From assembly GCF_004000765.1 (NCBI RefSeq), contig NZ_BILW01000017.1, positions 62,001 through 126,000 of the forward strand: DNA of 64,000 nucleotides, given 5' to 3'. This document shows, in pieces, positions 36,705 to 44,621 of this stretch (the stretch's first letter is position 1; every line of letters begins with the position of its first letter). This stretch comes from Paenibacillus chondroitinus NBRC 15376 (GTDB lineage Bacteria; Bacillota; Bacilli; Paenibacillales; NBRC-103111). A program made the position numbers and the translations under genes. The notes beneath the pieces were generated by a model, which was not told where the DNA came from, ran no database searches, and saw only the letters and a list, made by a program, of their open reading frames with translations.

Positions 36705-39081
36705 TCAAAGCAGAGAATTGCTGCGGATCGAGACGAATTTGTTTAATCTCTATATTCAGGGCAAACCTTTTCATCCAACTGTGGAGACTTTGAACCTTCA
36801 TCGAGATGAGAATGAGGCTTGGGTGGATGCGCATTTTCATGCTGCTACGCTGAAAGAAGTGCTTTCAATTGAGTCGATCTCACTATTTTCACATGAAAAT
36901 GGGGATCTAAGAAATTGGAATTCAGGTGACGCATGTGCACCGACTTTTTACGAAACTCAAGCTTACGAGCTGGTAATCGAAAAGAAGGCAGATATCTCCC
37001 TAACCTTTTATCATGACAACATGAATGTGAGACAGGCTGTTAAGCCACTGGGGAAGATGATTTTGTCAGGGATTCTTAATTTTCAAAATGAGGTAGGTCA
37101 CTCGGAGCTTGAGCTTCGGTTGAATGGGGAGGCCGTTTTCCGTCTTCAGTTGGAGATCTTCCCCGCAAAAATTGATTATAAAAATGACTACCAAATGATT
37201 CTTAATGACGTTAATGAACAGATATATAATTTATCTTTTGACTTTCTACGCAAAACTTATAACATGACCGGGTTGAAAGAGACGAATCATCAGAGTTTAA
37301 CAGAGTACTTTACAATTCTTCAGCATATTTTTACGCTGCTTGTTCAGGCTGTTGAGCGAATTAAGCTATCACCTCATTCCAAGCTTCAGAGAGAGAACCG
37401 ACTTGTCGACGCTGCACGTGTAAAAAGAGCCGGAAAAGAAAACATCGCGTTTCTAGGCAAGCGACCACATCTTATGGCGAAGGATTCGGCGAATGGGGTT
37501 ATTGAGGTGGGAGGCCAGTGGTTCACACCAACGCATTTGTTGGAGAGTAGGCGCCATGTTGATTATGATACGGCTGAGAATCGTTTTGTAAAATGGGTCC
37601 TTGCTCGTGTTAACCAGAAGCTGAAGGATATCAAAATCCGTCTAACAGAGAAAGGACGTACCAAAGACCCAGAGCTTATGAATAAGCTCAATCGGATGCA
37701 AAGCCAAGTACAGAGGTCGTTGCAGCATGATTTTTTACAAGTTGGTGAGATGCGGCAGTTTTCGATTTCGTTGGTTTTACAAATGGCATCGGGTTACCGA
37801 GAGGTGTATCGATATTATTTAATGCTGTTAAAAGGTTTATCGATCCAGAATGATCTATTTCGTCTATCAATGAAAGATTTGGCCCAACTCTATGAGTATT
37901 GGTGTTTCTTGAAGATTCATCATCTTTTAAGTAAAAAGTATGAGCTACTCAAGCAGGATATCATCCGTATCAACCGGAGTGGTCTGTTCGTAACCTTGGA
38001 CAAGTCGCAGCAGGCGAAAATGGTGTATAAAAACCCGGTGAATGGGGAGATTTTCACACTGTTTTATAATGCGCTGCCGAAGGGCGATCGGAGCCAGACA
38101 CTGGCGCAGCGGCCGGATAATGTCCTGACTTTAAAGAAGAACGATGCCGCGGCTGAGTATAAGTATATTTTTGATGCGAAATATCGGATTAATCCGGCCT
38201 ACGAGGGGACGCCATATTTTCAGAAGTATCAGATGCCAGGCCCGGAAGAAGATGATATTAACACGATGCATCGCTATCGGGATGCTATTGTGTATTCAGA
38301 GGGACAGGGCAAAGAGTACGAGCGGAGCATGTTTGGAGCTTATGTGCTATTTCCCTATCATGATGAGAATCGTTTCGAGCAGCATAAGTTTTATAAAAGT
38401 GTGGAGCTCATTAATATTGGAGCTTTTCCGTTTTTGCCAAATTCGACTAGCTTGATGGAGAAGTTTTTGGACGAGATCATTATGGATAGCCCGGAGAAGG
38501 CTTACGAACGGACAACGCGTCCGCGGGGGACGAAGGAGTACTACGGGAACAAGTTGTCTGGGAAAAATGTGCTGGTTGGTGCCTTAAGTAAACAGTCTCA
38601 GTTGGACGCTGCTTTGGAGCATGGTTTTTACCATACACCACTTCGTAATATAACCGATCATAAGGTGCTGACGAGATTGGAATTCGTTGCTTTATATCAG
38701 TCGATCCGTTTGTTTGGTGCGGAGGAAGCCGGGATTTCTTGGTATGGAAGAGTGAGAGATTGGAAGGTTGTTCCACGATCTGCGATAACAGAGATTCCTT
38801 CTAGCAGGGGAGCAACGGATGAGCTTTATGTTAAGTTTGAAGTAGAAGAATGGGTGAGAAAGAAGAAGGCGATTATTCCCGCGGGGCATGGAATTTATCG
38901 GATTTTGTATACGACGGATTATATGCTTAGTAGGGCTAATGAGGTTTCGGAGTTGCGTTTGGAAACGGAAGAAGAATTGAGCGAGTGGAGAGAGAAGCGG
39001 CGTTCAGGGAAGGTTCGCGTTACGCTGGATCGGGAGCATTTGGATTTGGGGAGTGCGGTTTTGGGGATTGGGCTGGAGTAA
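36676..39081 (+). CDS. DUF2357/PD-(D/E)XK nuclease, McrC-like partner
   Basis: 801 residues; ATG 36676 overlaps the McrB-like gene by 29 nt and has GGAGG at 10 nt. The N-terminal ~300 residues form a DUF2357-type adaptor with beta structure; the nuclease region follows, with YKYIFDAKYRI (about 494-505) providing the D-X-K catalytic strand and ENRFVKWVLARVNQKL upstream as a typical helical element. The pairing of a McrB-like ATPase with a DUF2357 nuclease is a recurrent modified-DNA restriction arrangement distinct from classical McrC. Predicted to cut foreign modified DNA. The C-terminal ~250 residues are an additional domain I cannot name. Confidence 0.85.
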   Translation: MASLHTGSPNQSRELLRIETNLFNLYIQGKPFHPTVETLNLHRDENEAWVDAHFHAATLKEVLSIESISLFSHENGDLRNWNSGDACAPTFYETQAYELVIEKKADISLTFYHDNMNVRQAVKPLGKMILSGILNFQNEVGHSELELRLNGEAVFRLQLEIFPAKIDYKNDYQMILNDVNEQIYNLSFDFLRKTYNMTGLKETNHQSLTEYFTILQHIFTLLVQAVERIKLSPHSKLQRENRLVDAARVKRAGKENIAFLGKRPHLMAKDSANGVIEVGGQWFTPTHLLESRRHVDYDTAENRFVKWVLARVNQKLKDIKIRLTEKGRTKDPELMNKLNRMQSQVQRSLQHDFLQVGEMRQFSISLVLQMASGYREVYRYYLMLLKGLSIQNDLFRLSMKDLAQLYEYWCFLKIHHLLSKKYELLKQDIIRINRSGLFVTLDKSQQAKMVYKNPVNGEIFTLFYNALPKGDRSQTLAQRPDNVLTLKKNDAAAEYKYIFDAKYRINPAYEGTPYFQKYQMPGPEEDDINTMHRYRDAIVYSEGQGKEYERSMFGAYVLFPYHDENRFEQHKFYKSVELINIGAFPFLPNSTSLMEKFLDEIIMDSPEKAYERTTRPRGTKEYYGNKLSGKNVLVGALSKQSQLDAALEHGFYHTPLRNITDHKVLTRLEFVALYQSIRLFGAEEAGISWYGRVRDWKVVPRSAITEIPSSRGATDELYVKFEVEEWVRKKKAIIPAGHGIYRILYTTDYMLSRANEVSELRLETEEELSEWREKRRSGKVRVTLDREHLDLGSAVLGIGLE

Positions 39082-39100
39082 GATGGAGGAAACTACAAGA

Positions 39101-40081
39101 ATGAATAGTGAACTAGGCCAATTGATGAATCAAAGTTTGCTTTATCCCTTGATATTTATCGCAGCATTTATTGCAGTATTTTCATTAATAGGAGTAATTA
39201 TTTATTCTCGAATATTTGTCAGGTGGGTACCAGTGAAACTTGCATCAATTTTATGGTTTGTAGGTGCTGTTTTCATCTTATTTAAATGCGTGAATTACTA
39301 TACTGAAATACAAAATATGACTAAAAATTGGTCGATGTCAGGCATCGTTATAGGATTCATTGTCTTTATTGTCATGATAATTACCTGTGGAGTTTTAATT
39401 TCGAGTAAGAAAAAAAGTAAGGTAAAGAAATCTGCGAATAAATATGGTAGCTCCAGTAAATCTCAAAAGCCGCGAGTGTTACAAAATAGATCAGATGATG
39501 AAATCTTAAATAGCTCATTTGATCGCTTGTCTGGTGCAGAATTCGAACGGTTGCTTGCATTGTACTTCCGTGATCAAGGTTATAAGGTTCATGAAGTAGG
39601 TGTGGGAGGTAAAGATGGTGGGGTAGATCTTGTAATTATTGACCAGCGTGGAGAGAAAACTGCAGTACAAGCAAAATGCTATGCTAACCACAACAATGTA
39701 GGTGTTCAGATCGTACGGGAGCTGGTTGGGGCAAAGAGAAATCATGACTGCATCCTTTCCCTGCTGGTCACTACATCGGATTTAACGGAACCAGCTAAAA
39801 AAGAGGCTGAGCAATTCAAGGTTGATTACTGGCATGGAGCTTTATTGGAACAGAAGCTAAAAGCATGGGGAAAATGGCAACCAACCAATAAAAAGCTGAA
39901 AGCACAACCAGTAAAACAGACCGCACAAGTTGAAATACAAAGATCTCAAGCGCAAGTTTCTTCTTCGAAAGAAACAATTTGCTCTTGTGGTGCCCCTATG
40001 GTTCTGAGAAAGGGCAGAGAGGGTAAGCAGTTTTTTGGTTGTTCTACATTTCCTAAATGCAGGCATACGAAATCCCAATAA
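39101..40081 (+). CDS. Membrane-anchored Mrr-like restriction endonuclease with zinc finger
   Basis: Start chosen at ATG 39101 (GGAGGA at 10 nt); ATG 39083 and GTG 39053 are possible upstream starts. Three N-terminal hydrophobic helices (about 8-100), a basic linker, then an Mrr_cat domain: FDRLSGAEFERLLALYFRDQ, GVGGKDGGVDLVI and TAVQAKCY, giving the D...Q-X-K active site. At the C-terminus ICSCGAPMVLRKGREGKQFF and CSTFPKCRHTK form a topoisomerase-type zinc ribbon. It follows the DUF2357 gene by 19 nt and is probably in the same operon. Likely cleaves modified DNA near the membrane. Confidence 0.87.
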   Translation: MNSELGQLMNQSLLYPLIFIAAFIAVFSLIGVIIYSRIFVRWVPVKLASILWFVGAVFILFKCVNYYTEIQNMTKNWSMSGIVIGFIVFIVMIITCGVLISSKKKSKVKKSANKYGSSSKSQKPRVLQNRSDDEILNSSFDRLSGAEFERLLALYFRDQGYKVHEVGVGGKDGGVDLVIIDQRGEKTAVQAKCYANHNNVGVQIVRELVGAKRNHDCILSLLVTTSDLTEPAKKEAEQFKVDYWHGALLEQKLKAWGKWQPTNKKLKAQPVKQTAQVEIQRSQAQVSSSKETICSCGAPMVLRKGREGKQFFGCSTFPKCRHTKSQ

Positions 40082-40121
40082 AATAGAACCCTAGGAGCTT
40101 AACGCTTCTAGGGTTCTATTT
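40081..40121. terminator. Bidirectional terminator between Mrr-like and XRE genes
   Basis: AAATAGAACCCTAGGAGC, 5-nt loop, GCTTCTAGGGTTCTATTT: an almost perfect 18-bp stem with A/T ends, shared by the two convergent genes. Confidence 0.88.
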
Positions 40122-40129
40122 ATTATTTC

Positions 40130-40351
40130 TTATTCATCGACCTCGACCATATCAATAATATCCCGAATATCCTGAATCTCTAGAGCCTCAGCGATCCTCA
40201 CAATATGACTGAAGTTAATATTCTCCCGTTTCCCATTCGCTAACTCACTTAGGGCTGCATGTCGCACATCTGAAAGCCTAGACAACTCACGCATGGAAAT
40301 TTTGTATTTTTTAGTAAGTTCAGATATTTTAACGATTACCTTTTTTGCCAT
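40130..40351 (-). CDS. XRE-family (Cro/CI-type) transcriptional regulator
   Basis: 73 residues, a single helix-turn-helix domain: VKISELTKKYKISMRELSRL, SDVRHAALSELANGKRENINF, HIVRIAEALEI. ATG 40351 has GAAAGGTGATC upstream on the minus strand. It is transcribed divergently from the small coiled-coil gene at 40464, and the ~110-nt spacer holds two inverted ACGCA-N4-CGTACC sites, so autoregulation and control of the divergent genes is likely. It may act as a switch for the neighbouring restriction genes. Confidence 0.88.
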   Translation of the reverse strand: MAKKVIVKISELTKKYKISMRELSRLSDVRHAALSELANGKRENINFSHIVRIAEALEIQDIRDIIDMVEVDE

Positions 40352-40386
40352 GGTTAGATCACCTTTCGAGCAATCATGTTTAGTTG

Positions 40387-40416
40387 TTGACTATACGCAA
40401 TAACGTACCATATAAT
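40387..40416 (+). promoter_or_regulatory. Sigma-A-type promoter of the divergent small operon
   Basis: TTGACT (40387-40392) and TATAAT (40411-40416) with an 18-nt spacer, reading toward the gene at 40464. An operator-like half of the inverted pair fills the spacer. Confidence 0.65.
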
Positions 40417-40447
40417 GTTTTTATAACTGGTACGCATATGCGTAATA
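40392..40447. promoter_or_regulatory. Paired inverted operator sites
   Basis: TATACGCAATAACGTACC at 40392-40409 and, inverted, GGTACGCATATGCGTAATA at 40429-40447. Both contain ACGCA-N4-CGTACC. One lies inside the promoter spacer and the other just after the -10 box, an arrangement expected for repression by the adjacent XRE protein. Confidence 0.6.
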
Positions 40448-40463
40448 ATGTGAGGTGGCAGCC

Positions 40464-40736
40464 ATGCAAGAAGTCCAAACCAAATATGAACAAGCCCTAC
40501 AAGAAGAAGACACTCTAACTCAAAGAATCAGCCTCTGCAAAGAATTCATCGACATCATACTAGAGTATATCTCCCATAAAGCAGATTCTATTCATATCCT
40601 CACAGCAGAGGAAATTGTCACAGCAGTGCATACCATCGGCCAGGATCTTGAAACAGAGCTGCTCCATCTAAGGTTGGAGAAGAGGATGCTAGAGAACAAG
40701 CTCAGGCTAAAAGGCCTAGGGGTGCAACATGATTAG
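40464..40736 (+). CDS. Small helical/coiled-coil protein
   Basis: About 90 residues from ATG 40464 with GAGGTGG upstream. Predominantly helical and charged (EVQTKYEQALQEEDTLTQRI; ETELLHLRLEKRMLENKLRL), likely coiled coil, no membrane segment. First gene under the XRE-controlled promoter. A frameshifted paralogue lies 230 nt downstream. Function unknown; its partnership with a divergent repressor resembles small regulatory or toxin-antitoxin-like modules, but nothing proves that. Confidence 0.7.
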   Translation: MQEVQTKYEQALQEEDTLTQRISLCKEFIDIILEYISHKADSIHILTAEEIVTAVHTIGQDLETELLHLRLEKRMLENKLRLKGLGVQHD

Positions 40737-40884
40737 GTTCTATCTAATCATGTTTGACTTAGTTACATCATGCCGCCCATTATTCCCGATTTTTAAACAT
40801 CAAGAAAACCAATGGGAAAATTTATTAGAAAAAGAAGGTAAAAGAGAAAAGTGGGATCAAGTAGGACCTTCCAATGAAACCTAA
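40729..40884 (+). CDS. Very small ORF coupled to the coiled-coil gene
   Basis: 51 codons: ATG 40729 overlaps the stop of the preceding gene by 8 nt and has AGGGGTG just upstream, so translational coupling is plausible. The product starts with a short hydrophobic stretch (MIRFYLIMFDLVT) and ends hydrophilic. No family recognised. Confidence 0.4.
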   Translation: MIRFYLIMFDLVTSCRPLFPIFKHQENQWENLLEKEGKREKWDQVGPSNET

Positions 40885-40965
40885 GTCCTGTGCTAGACTT
40901 CACACTTGCTACATGCTTCAGAATAAATTAACCGCACCCATTAGTCCTATGATATTTCATCCTTA

Positions 40966-41205
40966 CCAAATACAATGAAGCCATTAAAGAAGAACAAGTA
41001 CTTATTCAAAGAATCAACGTGTGTAAAGAATTCGTAGACGTTATACTAACTTACATCTCCGAGAAGGCAGATTCTATTCATATAATTACGGCAGAGGATA
41101 TTGTTACTGCGGTTCATACCATAGGTCAGGTTGGATACGGAATTGCTTCATTTAAGGCTTGAGAAGGGAATTCTGGATAATAAGCTTAAAGTGTTAATGG
41201 ATTAA
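40966..41205 (+). pseudogene. Frameshifted paralogue of the small coiled-coil gene
   Basis: Translates to KYNEAIKEEQVLIQRINVCK, EFVDVILTYISEKADSIHII and TAEDIVTAVHTIGQ, about 70% identical to the gene at 40464. It then shifts frame after the GQ codons, where the intact gene continues DLETELLHLRLEK; the shifted frame recovers RLEKGILDNKLKVLMD. There is no start codon in context. A tandem duplication that decayed. Confidence 0.8.
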
Positions 41206-41216
41206 CAGGGTCTTCA

Positions 41217-41242
41217 AAACCTCTCAAGTTGAGAGGTTTTTT
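41217..41242 (+). terminator. Rho-independent terminator
   Basis: AAAACCTCTC-AAGTT-GAGAGGTTTT followed by more T residues, just after the coiled-coil pseudogene. Confidence 0.88.
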
Positions 41243-41372
41243 TTGTTCTTTTGCAATACTTTCAATATCAACTCTAGTATGTTAACGTAGAAAACAGATG
41301 TCTATGTAGGAAATATATGTATTTGCGTCATGCGGATGATATCCAAAACTAAATAATCTTTGAGGTGACAAC

Positions 41373-42494
41373 ATGAAGAATGTGCTCGCTATTTTGTTGT
41401 TAGGTTCTCTTCTTGCTATTAGTGGAACATTGGCCTACAACCTGTATGAGAAAATCACGGCCCAGCCAGTCTACGTAGGATCTGGACCACCTTCCTCCAT
41501 ACCTCCTGGTCAGAACGCCAATGAACCGGTAACGGGTATCGCCTCCAAGGATGGAGAGAATGGCGCGGCAACTGCCAGCATGCCAGCGACTGCATCGTCA
41601 GTGCCTGCCAAAGCGGATAAGCCTGGCGCCGCAGTAAAGGAAACGACGGTCAAAATGTCCGATAAAACATACAAATACATAGGTGAGGTAGTAAATGGTG
41701 TAGCGCATGGACAAGGGGCAGCGTACTACCCGAACGAACAAAAGCGTTACGAAGGTGAATTCGTAAACGGAAAAATAACTTTGGTTGGTAAAACATTTTT
41801 CGAAGACGGGAAGCTGCGCTCAGAAGGAAAAAAGGTGAATGGAGTCATTCAGGACATAGGCTACAATGAGGATGGCAGCGTGTATTCGGAAATGACACGT
41901 CCGGAGAATAATAAATTGGGGGATGCCAAAATTTATTCGCCCGAAGGTTATCTGCAATACGCTGGGCAGGTTACCTCAGATTCGGTCATTCCTGAAGGAA
42001 CGGGAACTGAATATCATTCGAATGGAAAAACAAGATATACGGGAACGTTCAAGAACGGTCAATACAACGGAACGGGTACATTTATTTCCGACGATGAGCG
42101 GGATAAGTATGTAGGCCAGTTCACAACTGGAGCCATGTCAGGGAAAGGCAAGTTCTACGAATACGGAACGATTTATTATGATGGAGAGCATCAGGATGGT
42201 ATTTATCAGGGTAAAGGCAAATTTTATATGAATGGAGCGATTGCATACGACGGCGATTTCGTGAATGGAAATGCCAACGGAACCGGCAAGATGTACGATA
42301 ATGGCAAGCTTGTGTATGAAGGAGAAGTTGTAGACAATATTCCAACGGGCAACGGAACAAACCACTTGGGAAGTACCAACCTGAAGATCAGCATCACGAT
42401 ACGGAATCCTGGCGTGCAGCAGTCCCCCGGTGTATCTTCCTTTAATGTGCCTCAGGGAGTCCGTATTCCGACAAAGGGTGATATATTGAAGTAA
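41373..42494 (+). CDS. Membrane-anchored MORN-repeat protein
   Basis: 373 residues; GAGGTGACAAC precedes ATG 41373. An N-terminal hydrophobic helix (about 5-22) acts as a signal anchor, followed by a Pro/Ala/Ser/Thr-rich linker (to about 95). Then about eight MORN-type units of the form 'YxGxFxNGxxxGxGxxY' (for example YTGTFKNGQYNGTGTFISDD; YDGEHQDGIYQGKGKFYMNG). MORN repeats form an extended beta-hairpin surface used for scaffolding or lipid contact. Stands alone; GC content similar to the chromosome. No enzymatic domain. Confidence 0.85.
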   Translation: MKNVLAILLLGSLLAISGTLAYNLYEKITAQPVYVGSGPPSSIPPGQNANEPVTGIASKDGENGAATASMPATASSVPAKADKPGAAVKETTVKMSDKTYKYIGEVVNGVAHGQGAAYYPNEQKRYEGEFVNGKITLVGKTFFEDGKLRSEGKKVNGVIQDIGYNEDGSVYSEMTRPENNKLGDAKIYSPEGYLQYAGQVTSDSVIPEGTGTEYHSNGKTRYTGTFKNGQYNGTGTFISDDERDKYVGQFTTGAMSGKGKFYEYGTIYYDGEHQDGIYQGKGKFYMNGAIAYDGDFVNGNANGTGKMYDNGKLVYEGEVVDNIPTGNGTNHLGSTNLKISITIRNPGVQQSPGVSSFNVPQGVRIPTKGDILK

Positions 42495-42688
42495 GCGAAT
42501 TTTTGGTCTTATACCAGTTTTCAACAAAATGAACTATCATTTGGATGTGAAATTGGTGAAAAAACCTCACTTAAACTAACAAAATGAGCCTAATCGAACT
42601 CAATGCGAATGTCAAAAAAACAGTAAAATCAAGGCTTCAGCGGACTGTAACGTCTCTGTAAAATTCGCTTTTCGACTCGTATATGGTG

Positions 42689-42713
42689 CATGTAGAATCG
42701 GTGGCCTCGTTAG
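42689..42713 (+). repeat. Dispersed 25-nt element, copy C (methyltransferase 3'-end-like)
   Basis: Matches copy A at about 20 of 25 positions; in frame it reads FDSYMVHVESVASLVSNG. It lies between the MORN gene and the AT-rich membrane-protein genes, in an otherwise gene-free stretch (42495-42787). Confidence 0.5.
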
Positions 42714-42787
42714 TAAGTAATGGTATAGATGGAATATGTTGTTGGTATCACATATGAAAGTTTTGACCAATTAAAAGGGAGTAATAT

Positions 42788-43708
42788 ATGGACATTACAC
42801 TAGATCCACCAATTGTTGCTGCTATAATAACGGGATTTGTAGCAGCAGTAGGTCTATTAATTCAATCATTTTTATCAATTTCCAAAAATGCGTATGATAA
42901 AAAAACAAATTTTGAAAAGACATTAATTGATAAACTTGAGAAAATCTATTCACCTCTTCATATGGCATTTAACATATCATCAGAACAGGAATACCTTATT
43001 AATGATCAAATAGAAGGATTAGTTAATAAGTACGGACATCTTCTATCTAGTAACCTTTTAGATGATATTAAAGAACTAATAAAAATAGAAAAGGATCAAC
43101 AAAAAGTCATAAAATACTATCCCAAAACTAAATCTTCAGTCGAGTATCCCGAACTAAGGAGAAAGATAATTGAAATTACGAGAAAGGAATTCAGTGAATT
43201 GCAGAACGTCCATGATAAAAACTTCCATTCCTATAAAAAGAGAATAACTGTTTCTCTTCCAGATAAAATTGGGTTTTCAGTGATAAAACTTTGCATTGGA
43301 CTTACTTTGCTAGTGTACCTATTCGTTATTTTCTGGTGGGTTTTCAGAAACAAGACTCTACAAGATGTGGCAATAGTCATTTTGGTGGTTCTTTTCACAA
43401 TTGCATTAATAACAACAATAATTGGGGTAAGTTTTATAGTTTCAATCGTCTCAGAACAATTGATAGTTAGAACAGGGAAATTAAAACGTCAATTCAGAGA
43501 ATATGACTATGTTCCTGTAACAGCAGAATATATGTGTAAAAAGTGTAGAACCGTTGATAGAAAAATTAAATACAGCATTTTTTCATACTGTACAAATCAC
43601 CATAGTGCTTTTGAAACCTTCAAAGGTTTTTGGTTTAATTATAAGTGGAAGGTGGTACCTGAAAAACAGATACGAACACAATTAGATCAACGAGATCTTA
43701 CTTTATGA
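42788..43708 (+). CDS. Membrane protein of unknown function
   Basis: 306 residues, AT-rich; AAAAGGGAG precedes ATG 42788. One N-terminal hydrophobic helix (about 8-30), a ~130-residue charged helical region, then two membrane helices (about 160-185 and 195-225), and a C-terminal cytosolic tail with CKKC and a later Cys/His group (YCTNHH) that could bind zinc. No family recognised. Base composition suggests acquisition together with the following genes. Confidence 0.65.
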   Translation: MDITLDPPIVAAIITGFVAAVGLLIQSFLSISKNAYDKKTNFEKTLIDKLEKIYSPLHMAFNISSEQEYLINDQIEGLVNKYGHLLSSNLLDDIKELIKIEKDQQKVIKYYPKTKSSVEYPELRRKIIEITRKEFSELQNVHDKNFHSYKKRITVSLPDKIGFSVIKLCIGLTLLVYLFVIFWWVFRNKTLQDVAIVILVVLFTIALITTIIGVSFIVSIVSEQLIVRTGKLKRQFREYDYVPVTAEYMCKKCRTVDRKIKYSIFSYCTNHHSAFETFKGFWFNYKWKVVPEKQIRTQLDQRDLTL

Positions 43709-43790
43709 GTACTAACACAACGGGATATAGTATGAAGGCGTCTTTGAGTTAGACTATAAGATAGTGAGAGCCATATTTTAAAAGTAAAAA

Positions 43791-44324
43791 TTGTTTGCCG
43801 TTGAACACTTGAATTCTAATAAGCGCCGAGTGAAATCAGGCATTTGCCCTGATTTCGCTCGCCAGGGGAGAAGCTTTAAAGAACTCGGCTGGACCTTCAA
43901 ATTTACCGACATTGGTCACGCGATATTACTATATCTCTGCTTTTATGTGCTCGAAATTGTATTGGTTCTATTCGTTCCACACTTAAGGTCTGAGCCCGAG
44001 AACATTGGATTCTTAAAAAGCAACATCACACTATTTTATTTTCTTTTCATTATTGTGAATCCTTTCTTTGAAGAGTTAATTGTTAGAGCATATGGAATAA
44101 CCGAGTTTCTTCACTTTTTTAAAAAGGAAGAGATTGCTGTGCTTGCAAGTACGCTGATCCAAACTTCTTATCATTTGTACCAAGGTGCAGTACCCGCGAT
44201 ATTAAACGGATTACTATTTTTTATTTTCTCCATTTATTTCGCTAAAAAGAGGCGCATTATTCCTATCATTCTGGTTCATGGATTTTTGGATATCTATGCA
44301 ATGTTTCAATTGCATGGAACGTGA
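43791..44324 (+). CDS. CPBP-family intramembrane protease (possibly 5'-truncated)
   Basis: The C-terminal ~145 residues are a CAAX/bacteriocin-processing (Abi) membrane protease: FFEELIVRAYG (EExxxR), a His in TSYHLYQG and another in LVHGFLDIY, spread over four hydrophobic segments. The only starts are a TTG at 43791 without a ribosome binding site. The first ~30 codons run through a 10-bp inverted repeat (GAAATCAGG / CCTGATTTC, 43831-43853) that looks like inserted or noncoding DNA, followed by the normal SFKELGWTF entry. The true N-terminus may be lost. The active-site residues remain. Confidence 0.6.
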   Translation: MFAVEHLNSNKRRVKSGICPDFARQGRSFKELGWTFKFTDIGHAILLYLCFYVLEIVLVLFVPHLRSEPENIGFLKSNITLFYFLFIIVNPFFEELIVRAYGITEFLHFFKKEEIAVLASTLIQTSYHLYQGAVPAILNGLLFFIFSIYFAKKRRIIPIILVHGFLDIYAMFQLHGT

Positions 44325-44371
44325 TGGAAGTGTACTTTGAGGGTCAGCTCGGCAAGTCGAAGGAGGATCAA

Positions 44372-44551
44372 ATGGAATTAATTAATGTATGGTTCCCTCT
44401 AATCCTTGTTATGATAATATTCAACTTTATTATTAGGCTATTGATCCGCTATAAATTTAAGAGCATGACTCGGCGTTTTGAAAATACTTTAGTATGCGTT
44501 GGGTTGCTCCTTATCCTTTATTTCTACGTATGTTATGTATGCTATACATAA
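44372..44551 (+). CDS. Small two-helix membrane protein
   Basis: 59 residues from ATG 44372, chosen because AAGGAGG lies at 5 nt. Two hydrophobic segments (WFPLILVMIIFNFIIRLLI; TLVCVGLLLILYFYVCYVC) flank a short basic loop. No recognised family. Ends just before the transglutaminase gene. Confidence 0.6.
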   Translation: MELINVWFPLILVMIIFNFIIRLLIRYKFKSMTRRFENTLVCVGLLLILYFYVCYVCYT

Positions 44552-44621
44552 TTCACATAACCCGGAATCTCCACATATAAAAATAGGTGAATCACACTTA
44601 CTTCATTATGAGGAGAAGTCC

